The position numbers and the translations under genes are program-made. The notes under the pieces are model-generated. The model had not been told where the DNA came from. It made no database searches and saw nothing but the letters and a program-made list of their open reading frames with translations. From assembly GCA_964532485.1 (NCBI GenBank), contig CAZHKE010000014.1:1-63856 (forward strand): 63,856 nt of DNA, written 5' to 3'. How positions within the stretch are numbered: position 1 is the first letter of the stretch; every line of letters begins with the position of its first letter. Source of the DNA: DATBSK01 sp964532485 (GTDB lineage Bacteria > Actinomycetota > Acidimicrobiia > IMCC26256 > PALSA-555). This document shows positions 34,444-42,888 of the stretch, one piece after another.

Positions 34444-35694
34444 ATGTGGGGCGTGACGCTCGCGGAGCGGCTCGCAGGGATCCTCGGCACCGACCTCCCG
34501 ATCGGCGTGGCCCTCTACGACGGCAGCCGTCTCGGTCCGGCCGATGCGCCGGCGACCGTCGCCGTGCGCGCGCCCGACGCGCTGCGCCGCATCGTGCAGT
34601 CGCCCGGCGAGCTCGGCTTCTCCCGGGCCTACGTCGCGGGTGACATCGACATCGACGGTGACGTCTTTGCCGCGCTCGAGCTGCGCGACAGCTTCGCCCG
34701 CTCCGCTGGTCTCCGCACGCTGGCGCTGGCGCTCCGAGTCGTCGGGCCGCGCGCGCTCCGACCACTCTCACCGCCGCCCGAAGAGGCGCGCCTGCGCGGC
34801 ACTCGCCACAGCAAGGCGCGCGACGCGGCGGCGATCGCGCACCACTACGACCTGTCGAACGACTTCTACCGGCTGCTGCTCGGCCCTTCGATGACGTACT
34901 CGTGCGCGGTGTGGTCGCCGGATACGACGACCCTCGAAGACGCCCAGGCGGCGAAGCACGAGCTCATCTGCCGCAAGCTCGCACTCGAGCCCGAGACGCG
35001 GCTCCTCGACATCGGATCGGGCTGGGGATCGATGCTGCTGCACGCGGCGCACCAGCACGACGTGCGCGCCGTCGGCGTGACGATCTCGCGCAACCAGCAC
35101 GATCTCGCCACCAAGCGTGTCGCCGAAGCCGGCCTCGTGGGTCGCGTGGACGTGCGCCTCCAGGACTACCGCGACGTCGACGACGGGCCCTACGACGCCG
35201 TCAGCTCGATCGGGATGTTCGAGCATGTCGGGCTGGCGCGCCTGTCCGAGTACTTCCAGCGGATCCACGGGCTGCTGCGCCCGGGCGGGCGTTTGCTGAA
35301 CCACGCGATCGGGCGACCGGCCCACATGGCCCGCGGTCGGGGCCGCGCGGCGACCAAGGCGAACCCGTTCATCGACCGCTACGTCTTCCCCGACGGGGAG
35401 CTGCACGAGCTCGGCACCGTGATCTCGGCGATGCAGCACGCGGGGTTCGAGGTGCGCCACGTGGAGAGCCTCCGCGAGCACTACGCGCTGACGCTGCGAC
35501 GCTGGGTCGCCAACCTCGAGGCGAGCTGGGAATCGGCCGTCGAGGAGGTCGGCAGCGCCCGCGCCCGGGTCTGGCGTCTCTACCTCGCGGGCTCGGCGCT
35601 GGCCTTCGAGGCCGACCGGACCCAGGTGCACCAGGTGCTGGCGACCAAGACTGCCGACGGCGCCAGCGGGATGCCGCTTCGCCCCGCGTTCTGA
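34444..35694 (+). CDS. Cyclopropane-fatty-acyl-phospholipid synthase family
   Basis: 416-aa SAM-dependent lipid methyltransferase. Seen: N-terminal domain with AYVAGDIDIDGDVFAALEL, HYDLSNDFYRLLLGPSMTYS, SAM motif LLDIGSGWGSMLLHAA, GVTISRNQHDLA, and SIGMFEHVG with the bicarbonate-site Glu; late YVFPDGELHELG. These match CFA synthase/mycolic acid cyclopropane synthase. It would modify unsaturated membrane phospholipids. The gene starts 62 bp after the VWA operon and reads on the same strand. Confidence 0.93.
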   Translation: MWGVTLAERLAGILGTDLPIGVALYDGSRLGPADAPATVAVRAPDALRRIVQSPGELGFSRAYVAGDIDIDGDVFAALELRDSFARSAGLRTLALALRVVGPRALRPLSPPPEEARLRGTRHSKARDAAAIAHHYDLSNDFYRLLLGPSMTYSCAVWSPDTTTLEDAQAAKHELICRKLALEPETRLLDIGSGWGSMLLHAAHQHDVRAVGVTISRNQHDLATKRVAEAGLVGRVDVRLQDYRDVDDGPYDAVSSIGMFEHVGLARLSEYFQRIHGLLRPGGRLLNHAIGRPAHMARGRGRAATKANPFIDRYVFPDGELHELGTVISAMQHAGFEVRHVESLREHYALTLRRWVANLEASWESAVEEVGSARARVWRLYLAGSALAFEADRTQVHQVLATKTADGASGMPLRPAF

Positions 35695-35813
35695 GCGCAA
35701 GGCCTCCGTCCGCTTCGTACCCTTCGAGAGTCGAGCTGTGCGCGTCGCTGGATGCGATGAGCGACTGCTGACACCACGCCAGAGGCGGCGGGGCGATCGC
35801 CCGTGTCGCGATC

Positions 35814-35819
35814 TAGGCT
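35814..35819 (+). promoter_or_regulatory. -10 hexamer TAGGCT, leaderless-type
   Basis: TAGGCT ends 7 nt before the ATG at 35827; no Shine-Dalgarno sequence is visible. Confidence 0.5.
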
Positions 35820-35826
35820 GCGCAAC

Positions 35827-36612
35827 ATGTGGAAGACGATCAAGAAGTGGTGGCGCTACCTCGGGGCGAAGCTCGGCATGAAGCTCGAGGAGTCGGCCGA
35901 CCCGAAGGTCCAGCTCGAGCAGGCGATTCGTGAGGCCCGGGAGCAGCACCGCAAGCTCACCGAGCAGGCCGCGAACGTCATCGCCAACCAGAAGCAGACG
36001 CAGCTCAAGCTCGACCGTGCCATCGAGGACTACGAGAAGGCGAACGCGTCGGCCCGCCAGGCGCTCCTGCTCTCCGACCAGGAAGCGCGCGCCGGCAACG
36101 CCGACAAGTCGGGCTCGTTCGTGTCGGCATCAGAGGCGTTCGCGAACAAGATCATCAGCCTCGAGAAGCAGATCGACGACCTGAAGAAGCAGCTCCTCGA
36201 CGCGACCGAGGCGTCGGAGAATGCGAAGCAAGCCGTCGCGGCGAACTCGTCGGCTTTGCAGAAGAAGCTCGCCGAGCGCGAGAAGCTCCTGAGCCAGCTC
36301 GACCAGGCGAAGATGCAGGAGCAGATGAACAAGGCGATGACGCAGCTCTCCGAGACCGTCGGCGAAGAGGTGCCGACGTTCGACGAGGTGCGCAACAAGA
36401 TCGAGAAGCGTCTCGCCAAGGCGCAAGCCTCCACCGAGCTCACGGGGACTGGCGTCGAGTCGAAGATGCTCGAGGTCGAGCAGGCGCAGGCGAGCGCGGA
36501 GGCGCAGGCCCGGCTCAGCGAGCTGCGCTCCGAGCTCGGCCTCGGCGCCCCGCCACCGCCCGCCGAGCAGGAAGCCGAGGGCGAGACGAGGGAGGCCAAG
36601 GGGCGCGGCTGA
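35827..36612 (+). CDS. PspA/IM30-family membrane-stress protein
   Basis: 261 aa. The amphipathic start MWKTIKKWWRYLGAK and ADPKVQLEQAIREAREQHRK match PspA/Vipp1 proteins, which coat stressed membranes as ESCRT-III-like rods. The rest is almost all coiled coil (residues about 30-190), with a Pro/Glu-rich tail. ATG 35827 is chosen over the upstream ATG 35803 because it gives the canonical N-terminus and has a -10 hexamer in front. No PspC/PspB-type sensor is nearby. Confidence 0.85.
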   Translation: MWKTIKKWWRYLGAKLGMKLEESADPKVQLEQAIREAREQHRKLTEQAANVIANQKQTQLKLDRAIEDYEKANASARQALLLSDQEARAGNADKSGSFVSASEAFANKIISLEKQIDDLKKQLLDATEASENAKQAVAANSSALQKKLAEREKLLSQLDQAKMQEQMNKAMTQLSETVGEEVPTFDEVRNKIEKRLAKAQASTELTGTGVESKMLEVEQAQASAEAQARLSELRSELGLGAPPPPAEQEAEGETREAKGRG

Positions 36613-36679
36613 GCGCGCCGCGTGGTCCCTCGAGGACAGATGGCGCGGATCGATGATCGACGGGTGACGGGGGGCCGAG

Positions 36680-37167
36680 GTCTTGCGGTGCTCGCGGCGG
36701 CGATGCCAGAACCGGCAACGCGAGCCAGTCCGCGGTCGCGTCGCGCATGCAGCGGTGGACCGACACGGGGCACCGCGCCGACGCGCTCGTCGAGGCGGGC
36801 GACAACGTCTATCCCGACGGCGATCCCGATCGCTACCCGTCGACGCTCGACACGCCCTACGCGAAGCTGCGCGCGACTCGACCGCTCTGGGTCGTCCTGG
36901 GCAATCACGACGTGCAAGCAGATCACGGAGCCGAGGAGCTCGCGCATCTCTCGATGCCGACGCCCCCGGCGACGTCACCTACGTCGTCACCGGCGGCGGC
37001 GGTGCCGGGCTCTACGCGCGCTCGGCGACCTGCACGGGTGTGCCGCCATCGCAAGCGACGGCGCGCGCAACCACTTCGTCGGCATCGAGGTCCGAGACTC
37101 GCAGCTCGTGCTCACTGCCGTCACGACGTCGGGATCGGTGATCGATCGCGCCACGATCGTTCGTTGA
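36680..37167 (+). pseudogene. Decayed calcineurin-like metallophosphoesterase
   Basis: Pieces of one metallophosphoesterase lie in three frames. Frame A: GLAVLAAA near 36680. Frame B: GNASQSAVASRMQRWTDTG, VEAGDNVYPDGDPDRYPS and PLWVVLGNHD (about 36714-36950), holding the GDN and GNHD metal motifs. Frame C: DVTYVVTGGGGAGLYA (about 36970-37020). Frame A again: RNHFVGIEVRDSQLVLTAVT to a stop at 37167. Only some 10-25 residues separate GNHD from the GGGGA motif, where active enzymes have well over 100. Frameshifts plus internal deletion argue for a dead gene rather than sequencing error. Confidence 0.75.
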
Positions 37168-37839
37168 TCAGCTCGTCTCGTAGGGGTGGCGGATCGCCGA
37201 CCCGTATCGCAGGTGGCTCGCCACCGAGATCGCGACGATGCTGATCCACCACGTCCACGGGGCCGCGGCCGGGTCGACGAAGGCCACGGGGATGCCCAAC
37301 GCGAATCCGACGGGCACGATCAGGCCGCGCATGCGGGAGTGGGCCTTGTAGTCGTCGCTCACCTGCGGGTCGAGCAGATCGGCTCGGTAGATGTGCTGGG
37401 TCATGCCGAAGGAGGCCAGACCCACCGACGCCATCGTGGCGCCGTAGGCCACGATGGCCGTGGTCGTGTCGCCGTAGCGGCCGAGCAGCTCGGTCGGGAA
37501 CGGGACGAGCGCGATGAGCCCGAGCAGCACGAGGTTCCACACGAGCAGCGGCGGATCGGCCCGGCGCACGAGCCGGAAGAGCCGGTGGTGGATGAGCCAG
37601 TACCGGCCGATGACCGCGAAGCTGATCGCGTAGCTCAACAGCTCCGGCCACTGATCCTTGAGCGCCTTCCACAGCTCCCGGTCGACCGCGTCGGCAGAAC
37701 CGGTGAGGTCTGGGACCGTGAGACTCAGGACGAGGAGCGTCATCGCGATCGCGAACACGCCGTCGCTGAAGGCGACCATCCGCTCGAGCGCTCGACCGCT
37801 CTCATCGGCACCGAACGTCTCGTGCTTGCCCCTTGCCAT
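37168..37839 (-). CDS. TMEM175-family potassium channel (DUF1211)
   Basis: 223-aa membrane protein, paralogue of 4397-5068. Seen: ERMVAFSDGVFAIAMTLLVL (RxxxFSDG signature), WPELLSYAISFAVIGRYWLIHH, LVLLGLIALVPFPTELL and a C-terminal segment WTWWISIVAISVAS. ATG 37839 places the signature at residue 20 or so, as in the family. It ends against the pseudogene and starts 26 bp downstream of ogt. Regulation is not visible. Confidence 0.87.
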   Translation of the reverse strand: MARGKHETFGADESGRALERMVAFSDGVFAIAMTLLVLSLTVPDLTGSADAVDRELWKALKDQWPELLSYAISFAVIGRYWLIHHRLFRLVRRADPPLLVWNLVLLGLIALVPFPTELLGRYGDTTTAIVAYGATMASVGLASFGMTQHIYRADLLDPQVSDDYKAHSRMRGLIVPVGFALGIPVAFVDPAAAPWTWWISIVAISVASHLRYGSAIRHPYETS

Positions 37840-37865
37840 GCGCGCCAATGCTGACGCGCGCGTCG

Positions 37866-38429
37866 TCAGGGGACGCGGACCCCTTCGAGCCCGAGGAGCG
37901 CGCGCTTGCGCTCCACGCCCGACCTCCCGTAGCCGCCGATGCCGTTCGCGGCGACGACACGGTGGCACGGGAGAAGGATCTGCACCGGGTTGTGCGCCAT
38001 CACGTTGCCGACGGCACGCGCGGCGCGCGGCGAACCGACCATGCCCGCGAGCTCGCCGTACGTCGCCGTCTCGCCCCACGGAACGTCACGCGTGAGCGTC
38101 TCGAGGACGCGTCGAGCGAAGTTGCCCCGGTCGACGTACGACAGATCGACGCGGGCCGTGAACGACCGCCGCGTGCCGGCGAAGTACTCGTCGAGCTCGT
38201 CGGCGACGTCGTCGTCGCGCTCGGGTGGTTCGTCGACCGACCCGGGCTCCGGCGCGTCGGCGAACGTGATCCCGTGCACCCCGTGCTCGTTGGTGACGAC
38301 GACGAGGTCGCCGAAGGGGGTCGACTGGCGCCACCACCTTCCCGCTCTCAGCCCTTGGGGCCGGGCCGCTCGGGCCCCGGCTCGCCGCGCCGCAGGATGC
38401 CTGCGCCGCGGACGCTCGCCTCCGGCCAT
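37866..38429 (-). CDS. ogt: Methylated-DNA--protein-cysteine methyltransferase
   Basis: 187 aa. Suicide repair of O6-alkylguanine. Seen: FARRVLETLTRDVPWGETAT, YGELAGMVGSPRAARAVGNV, acceptor Cys in ILLPCHRVV and IGGYGRSGVERKRALLGLEG, the complete C-terminal MGMT domain. The only in-frame ATG/GTG upstream of the conserved part is ATG 38429. That gives a 29-residue Arg/Ala-rich leader encoded by a GC-rich repeat, so the natural start may have been displaced. It lies 8 bp downstream of mdh. Confidence 0.85.
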   Translation of the reverse strand: MAGGERPRRRHPAARRAGARAARPQGLRAGRWWRQSTPFGDLVVVTNEHGVHGITFADAPEPGSVDEPPERDDDVADELDEYFAGTRRSFTARVDLSYVDRGNFARRVLETLTRDVPWGETATYGELAGMVGSPRAARAVGNVMAHNPVQILLPCHRVVAANGIGGYGRSGVERKRALLGLEGVRVP

Positions 38430-38430
38430 G
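38345..38430. repeat. GC-rich hairpin element, family B copy 1
   Basis: Contains CCGGGCCGCTCGGGCCCCG and, after a short spacer, GCCGCAGG-ATG-CCTGCG followed by CGCGGACGCTCGC. Both blocks recur at 49127-49192. It underlies the first 29 codons of ogt. Confidence 0.65.
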
Positions 38431-38437
38431 GTTCGAC

Positions 38438-39427
38438 TCAGATCAGGCCGAGGGCCTCGACCTCGTCGCGCTCGGACGCGAGCTCCTCGGTGGTGATGCG
38501 CAGCTTCTCCGTGGCGAAGTCGTCGTGCTGGATGCCTGCGACGACCTCCCACGACGAGCCACTGCTGCGGACCGGATAGCCGAACTGCAGGCCCTCGGGA
38601 ACGCCGTACTCGCCCTGGCTCGTGACCGCGAGCGAGTGCCAGTCACCCGTGGCGGTCGGCTGCCACACGCTGTTGACGGAGTCGATGGCGGCGTGGGCGG
38701 CCGACGCGGCCGACGACGCGCCCCGCTTCTCGATGACCGCGGCGCCGCGCTTCTGCACCGCTTCGATGAACGCGCCCTGGAGCCACGCGTCGTCGCCGAT
38801 CACGTCGGGTGCGGGCTTGCCGCCGATCTTGGCGTGCGCGAAGTCGGGAAACTGGGTCGCGGAGTGGTTGCCCCAGATCGCGAGGTTCGTCACGTCACGG
38901 ACCGGCACGCCGGCCCTGCGAGCGAGCTGGGTCTTGGCGCGGTTCTCGTCGAGGCGCGTCATCGCGAACCAACGGTCGGCCGGGACGTCGGGCGCGTGCG
39001 ACCGGGCGATCAAGCAGTTCGTGTTGCACGGGTTGCCGACGACCAGGACGCGCACGTCGTCGGCCGCGTTGGCGTTGATCGCCTCGCCTTGCGGCTTGAA
39101 GATGCCACCGTTGACCGACAAGAGGTCGCCACGCTCCATGCCCGCCTTGCGCGGTATCGAGCCCACGAGCAGGCACCACGACGCACCGTCGAACGCGTGC
39201 TTCAGATCGCTGGTGGCCTCGACGCCCTCGAGCAGCGGGTGCGCCCCGTCCTCGAGCTCCATGACGACGCCCTCGAGCGCCGCCATCGCAGGCTCGATCT
39301 CGAGGAGGCGCAGCACGACGGGCTGGTCGTGGCCGAGCAGCTGCCCGGTGGCGATGCGGTGGACGAGCGCGTACCCGATCTGCCCGGCGGCGCCGGTGAC
39401 CGTGACGTGGAGCGGAGCCTTGGCCAT
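38438..39427 (-). CDS. mdh: Malate dehydrogenase
   Basis: 329-aa NAD-dependent malate dehydrogenase of the TCA cycle (group 2, about 327 aa). Seen: VTGAAGQIGYALVHRIATG, LEIEPAMAALEGVVMELEDG, SIPRKAGMERGDLLSVNGGI with substrate Arg, VVGNPCNTNCLIA, MTRLDENRAKTQLA and catalytic His in IWGNHSATQFPDF. Complete and intact. A GC-rich family B element lies in the 99 bp upstream. Confidence 0.96.
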   Translation of the reverse strand: MAKAPLHVTVTGAAGQIGYALVHRIATGQLLGHDQPVVLRLLEIEPAMAALEGVVMELEDGAHPLLEGVEATSDLKHAFDGASWCLLVGSIPRKAGMERGDLLSVNGGIFKPQGEAINANAADDVRVLVVGNPCNTNCLIARSHAPDVPADRWFAMTRLDENRAKTQLARRAGVPVRDVTNLAIWGNHSATQFPDFAHAKIGGKPAPDVIGDDAWLQGAFIEAVQKRGAAVIEKRGASSAASAAHAAIDSVNSVWQPTATGDWHSLAVTSQGEYGVPEGLQFGYPVRSSGSSWEVVAGIQHDDFATEKLRITTEELASERDEVEALGLI

Positions 39428-39465
39428 GTTCCGGAGGCTACCGGCGACGACGGAGGGATCCTGCG

Positions 39466-39526
39466 TCGTCGGTAGCCGGGGCCCGAGCGGCCCGGCGCGC
39501 CGCGCCGAGAGCGGGGACGGGCGAAG
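39466..39526. repeat. GC-rich hairpin element, family B copy 2
   Basis: On the minus strand it carries GCCGGGCCGCTCGGGCCCCGG, the block shared with copies 1 and 4 (quoted here one base over its core CCGGGCCGCTCGGGCCCCG). It sits upstream of mdh. Confidence 0.55.
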
Positions 39527-40267
39527 CTATCCGGTGCTCTCGACCCGACCTGCCTCGAGGTGTGCCAGCAGCAGCTCGCGCGCCTCCGCGAGCTCGGCGA
39601 GGCGCTCCGCGGCGCGCTCGTGCTCGGCGCCGTGGTCGGGGTGCGCCAGCCGAACGAGACGACGGAACCGTGCCTGCACGTCGTCGCGCTCCAACTCCAT
39701 CCCCGTGTGCAGGCCGAGGACCTCCATCGCCCAACGGCGCTCGGACGGCACGCCCACCCAGAGGTCGTCGGCGGCGAAGGCCACGGGCGCGCCCGGCAGC
39801 GGCGGGCGCAGATCGGGTGCACCGAACACAAGCCGCCGCAGCTTCATCCCCGCGGGGAGCTTCGGGCGACGCAGCGCCTCGTCGACGGCTCGGAGTGCGA
39901 GCCAACGCGCCGACGGCGGGAGTGCCGCCGCCGCGAGGATCGCTCCGATCACCTGCGGGGCGCCGCGTCCGTGCTTGTCGAGCTCGAGCACAACGGCGGG
40001 CGCGTCGTCGGTCGTGGCTTCGGCGAGGATGCGGTGACGTGAGCGGTCGAGACCGTGGGTGTCGGTCTGGAGCCGGTACCGCAGCGCGATGCGCGGCACG
40101 GAGAGGCCTTCGCGGGCGTCGTGCAGCAGGCGGGGGAGGAGATCACGCTGCTCCTCGTCGAGCTCGCCGAGGAACTCGCTGATGACCGCGCCGAGGAGCG
40201 CCGCTCCGTAGGCAGGTCCGCTCATCGGGAGGTAGACGTCACCGAGCGCCACTCGGCGCGTCGGCAT
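39527..40267 (-). CDS. Protein with C-terminal J-domain
   Basis: 246 aa from ATG 40267; GTG 40309 would add 14 residues. The first 170 residues are an uncharacterised Leu/Ala-rich region (FLGELDEEQRDLLPRLLHDA, GAPQVIGAILAAAALPPSAR). The last 65 form a J-domain: WAMEVLGLHTGMELERDDVQ, RFRRLVRLAHPDHGAEHERA with the HPD tripeptide, then helix IV. J-domains stimulate DnaK, so this is a targeted co-chaperone of unknown client. It is 30 bp downstream of icd. Confidence 0.75.
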   Translation of the reverse strand: MPTRRVALGDVYLPMSGPAYGAALLGAVISEFLGELDEEQRDLLPRLLHDAREGLSVPRIALRYRLQTDTHGLDRSRHRILAEATTDDAPAVVLELDKHGRGAPQVIGAILAAAALPPSARWLALRAVDEALRRPKLPAGMKLRRLVFGAPDLRPPLPGAPVAFAADDLWVGVPSERRWAMEVLGLHTGMELERDDVQARFRRLVRLAHPDHGAEHERAAERLAELAEARELLLAHLEAGRVESTG

Positions 40268-40339
40268 GTGGCGTCGCGTGTGCCGGACGTTCAGCTCCGC
40301 GAGCAGCACCGGTGACCAGCCCTGGCTACAGCCGCCCGG

Positions 40340-41533
<1,194 letters not shown>

Positions 41534-41540
41534 CTCGTGC

Positions 41541-41616
41541 GATCTCCCTCGCTCGGGCCGGCGCTCGCGCTCCTTCGCGCAGGGTACCTGCCCGTCGAGC
41601 GGGCGCCCGAGCCGGG
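41541..41616. repeat. GC-rich hairpin element, family B copy 3
   Basis: Contains CTCGGGCCGGCGCTCGCGCTC and GCGCAGGGTACCTGC (quoted in parts), the latter identical to copy 4. It lies directly upstream of icd. Confidence 0.5.
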
Positions 41617-41835
41617 CTATCGGGTGACGACCACGATCGCGAGGGTCACGAGGTACACCGCGGCGAGGCCCACGATGCTCCACCACAGGGTGGCGCGGGA
41701 GAACGGACCCGGTCGACCGTCGACGCCGGCGAGCGCGAAGCCGCACGCCGGGCAGCGCTCGTCGGTCGCCGTGGTCGCGGTCGCGCACAGCGGGCACGTC
41801 CCCGAGGCGAGCGGTGGCGAGGGCTCCGGCGTCAC
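41617..41835 (-). CDS. Small zinc-ribbon membrane protein
   Basis: 72 aa from GTG 41835. A CPLC-x10-CPAC zinc-ribbon (SGTCPLCATATTATDERCPA) precedes one C-terminal membrane segment (LWWSIVGLAAVYLVTLAIVV). Tail-anchored topology with the ribbon in the cytoplasm is likely. No function known. It is between icd and folD on the same strand. Confidence 0.7.
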   Translation of the reverse strand: MTPEPSPPLASGTCPLCATATTATDERCPACGFALAGVDGRPGPFSRATLWWSIVGLAAVYLVTLAIVVVTR

Positions 41836-41906
41836 GGACCCCCTTCTAGTCGCTCGACCCCCTCCGCCTCCATCTGCTCGCTCACTGCGATGCGCGGCGC
41901 CGCCTT

Positions 41907-42767
41907 TCAGGACGCTCGCCGCTCGGCGGCCTCGACGGTGTTGGTGAGGAGCATGGCGATGGTGGTGGGGCCGACACCGCCCAGGCGGGGCGTGATCCAC
42001 CCGGCGACGTCGCCGACCGCCTCGTCGACGTCGGGGACCAGGCGGCGGCCGTCCATCGTGATGCCGGCGCTCACGACGGCCGCTCCGGGCTTCACCATGT
42101 CGGGGGTCACGATCGACGGCCGACCCGCGGCGGCGATCAGCACGTCCGCCTGCTTCGTGTAGACGCCGAGATCGCCCGCACCGGTGTGCACGACCGTGAC
42201 CGCGGCGTTGGCGTTCGGCTCCTTGAGCGAGAGCAGCAGCGCGAGCGGGCGGCCGATGGTGAGGCCGCGCCCGACGATCACGACGTGCTTGCCCTCGATC
42301 GGCACCGCGTGGTGCGCGAGGAGCGCCTGGATCCCCCGCGGCGTGCACGGCCGCGGCGCATCGACGCCGATGACGAGGCGTCCGAGGTTCACCGGGTGCA
42401 GACCGTCGACGTCCTTCTCCGGGTCGATCGCGAGGAGCGCGGCCTCTTCGTCGAGCTGATCGGGGAGTGGCAGCTGCACGATGAACCCGTCGATGGCCGG
42501 GTCGTCGTTGAACGCCTGGATCTCGGCGCTGAGGTGCGCCGGCGACGTCGATGCCGGGAGCTCTCGGTGGTGGGACGCGATCCCGGCCTGGGCGCACGCC
42601 TCGTGCTTGCCGCGGACGTACGCCTGGCTGTTGGGGTCCTCACCCACGAGGATCGTCCCCAGCCCCGGCGTGATGCCCCGGTCGACGAGCGCCGCGACGC
42701 GCTCGCGCAAGCGCTCGATCGTCAGCTCGAGGAACGCCTTCCCGTCCAGCAGCTCCGCGGTCATCAT
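41907..42767 (-). CDS. folD: Bifunctional methylene-THF dehydrogenase/cyclohydrolase
   Basis: 286-aa FolD, interconverting methylene- and formyl-THF with NADP and so feeding purH and purN next door. Seen: GTILVGEDPNSQAYVRGKHE with catalytic Tyr and Lys, FIVQLPLPDQLDEEAALLAI, PCTPRGIQALL, HVVIVGRGLTIGRPLALLLS and GGVGPTTIAMLLTNTVEA. Complete. The ATG at 42767 is followed on the other side by a double 45-bp palindrome. Confidence 0.96.
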   Translation of the reverse strand: MMTAELLDGKAFLELTIERLRERVAALVDRGITPGLGTILVGEDPNSQAYVRGKHEACAQAGIASHHRELPASTSPAHLSAEIQAFNDDPAIDGFIVQLPLPDQLDEEAALLAIDPEKDVDGLHPVNLGRLVIGVDAPRPCTPRGIQALLAHHAVPIEGKHVVIVGRGLTIGRPLALLLSLKEPNANAAVTVVHTGAGDLGVYTKQADVLIAAAGRPSIVTPDMVKPGAAVVSAGITMDGRRLVPDVDEAVGDVAGWITPRLGGVGPTTIAMLLTNTVEAAERRAS

Positions 42768-42777
42768 CCTCCAGACC

Positions 42778-42822
42778 TGGTTGCGTCCCTCACCCGCGCA
42801 TTCGAAGGCGAGGGACGCACGT
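42778..42822 (-). repeat. 45-bp REP-like palindromic unit, copy 4
   Basis: Minus-strand unit beginning ACGTGCGTCC and ending GGACGCAACCA. It forms an inverted pair with copy 5. Confidence 0.85.
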
Positions 42823-42834
42823 CAAGGATCCCGG

Positions 42835-42879
42835 ACATGCGTCCGTCACCCCTGTATACGCGGGTGAGGGACGCAACCA
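42835..42879 (+). repeat. 45-bp REP-like palindromic unit, copy 5
   Basis: Plus-strand unit beginning ACATGCGTCC and ending GGACGCAACCA. Outer 21-bp ends of copies 4 and 5 (42778-42798 and 42859-42879) are perfect inverted repeats. The pair fills the spacer between purH and folD. Confidence 0.88.
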
Positions 42880-42888
42880 AAGTGGTCT

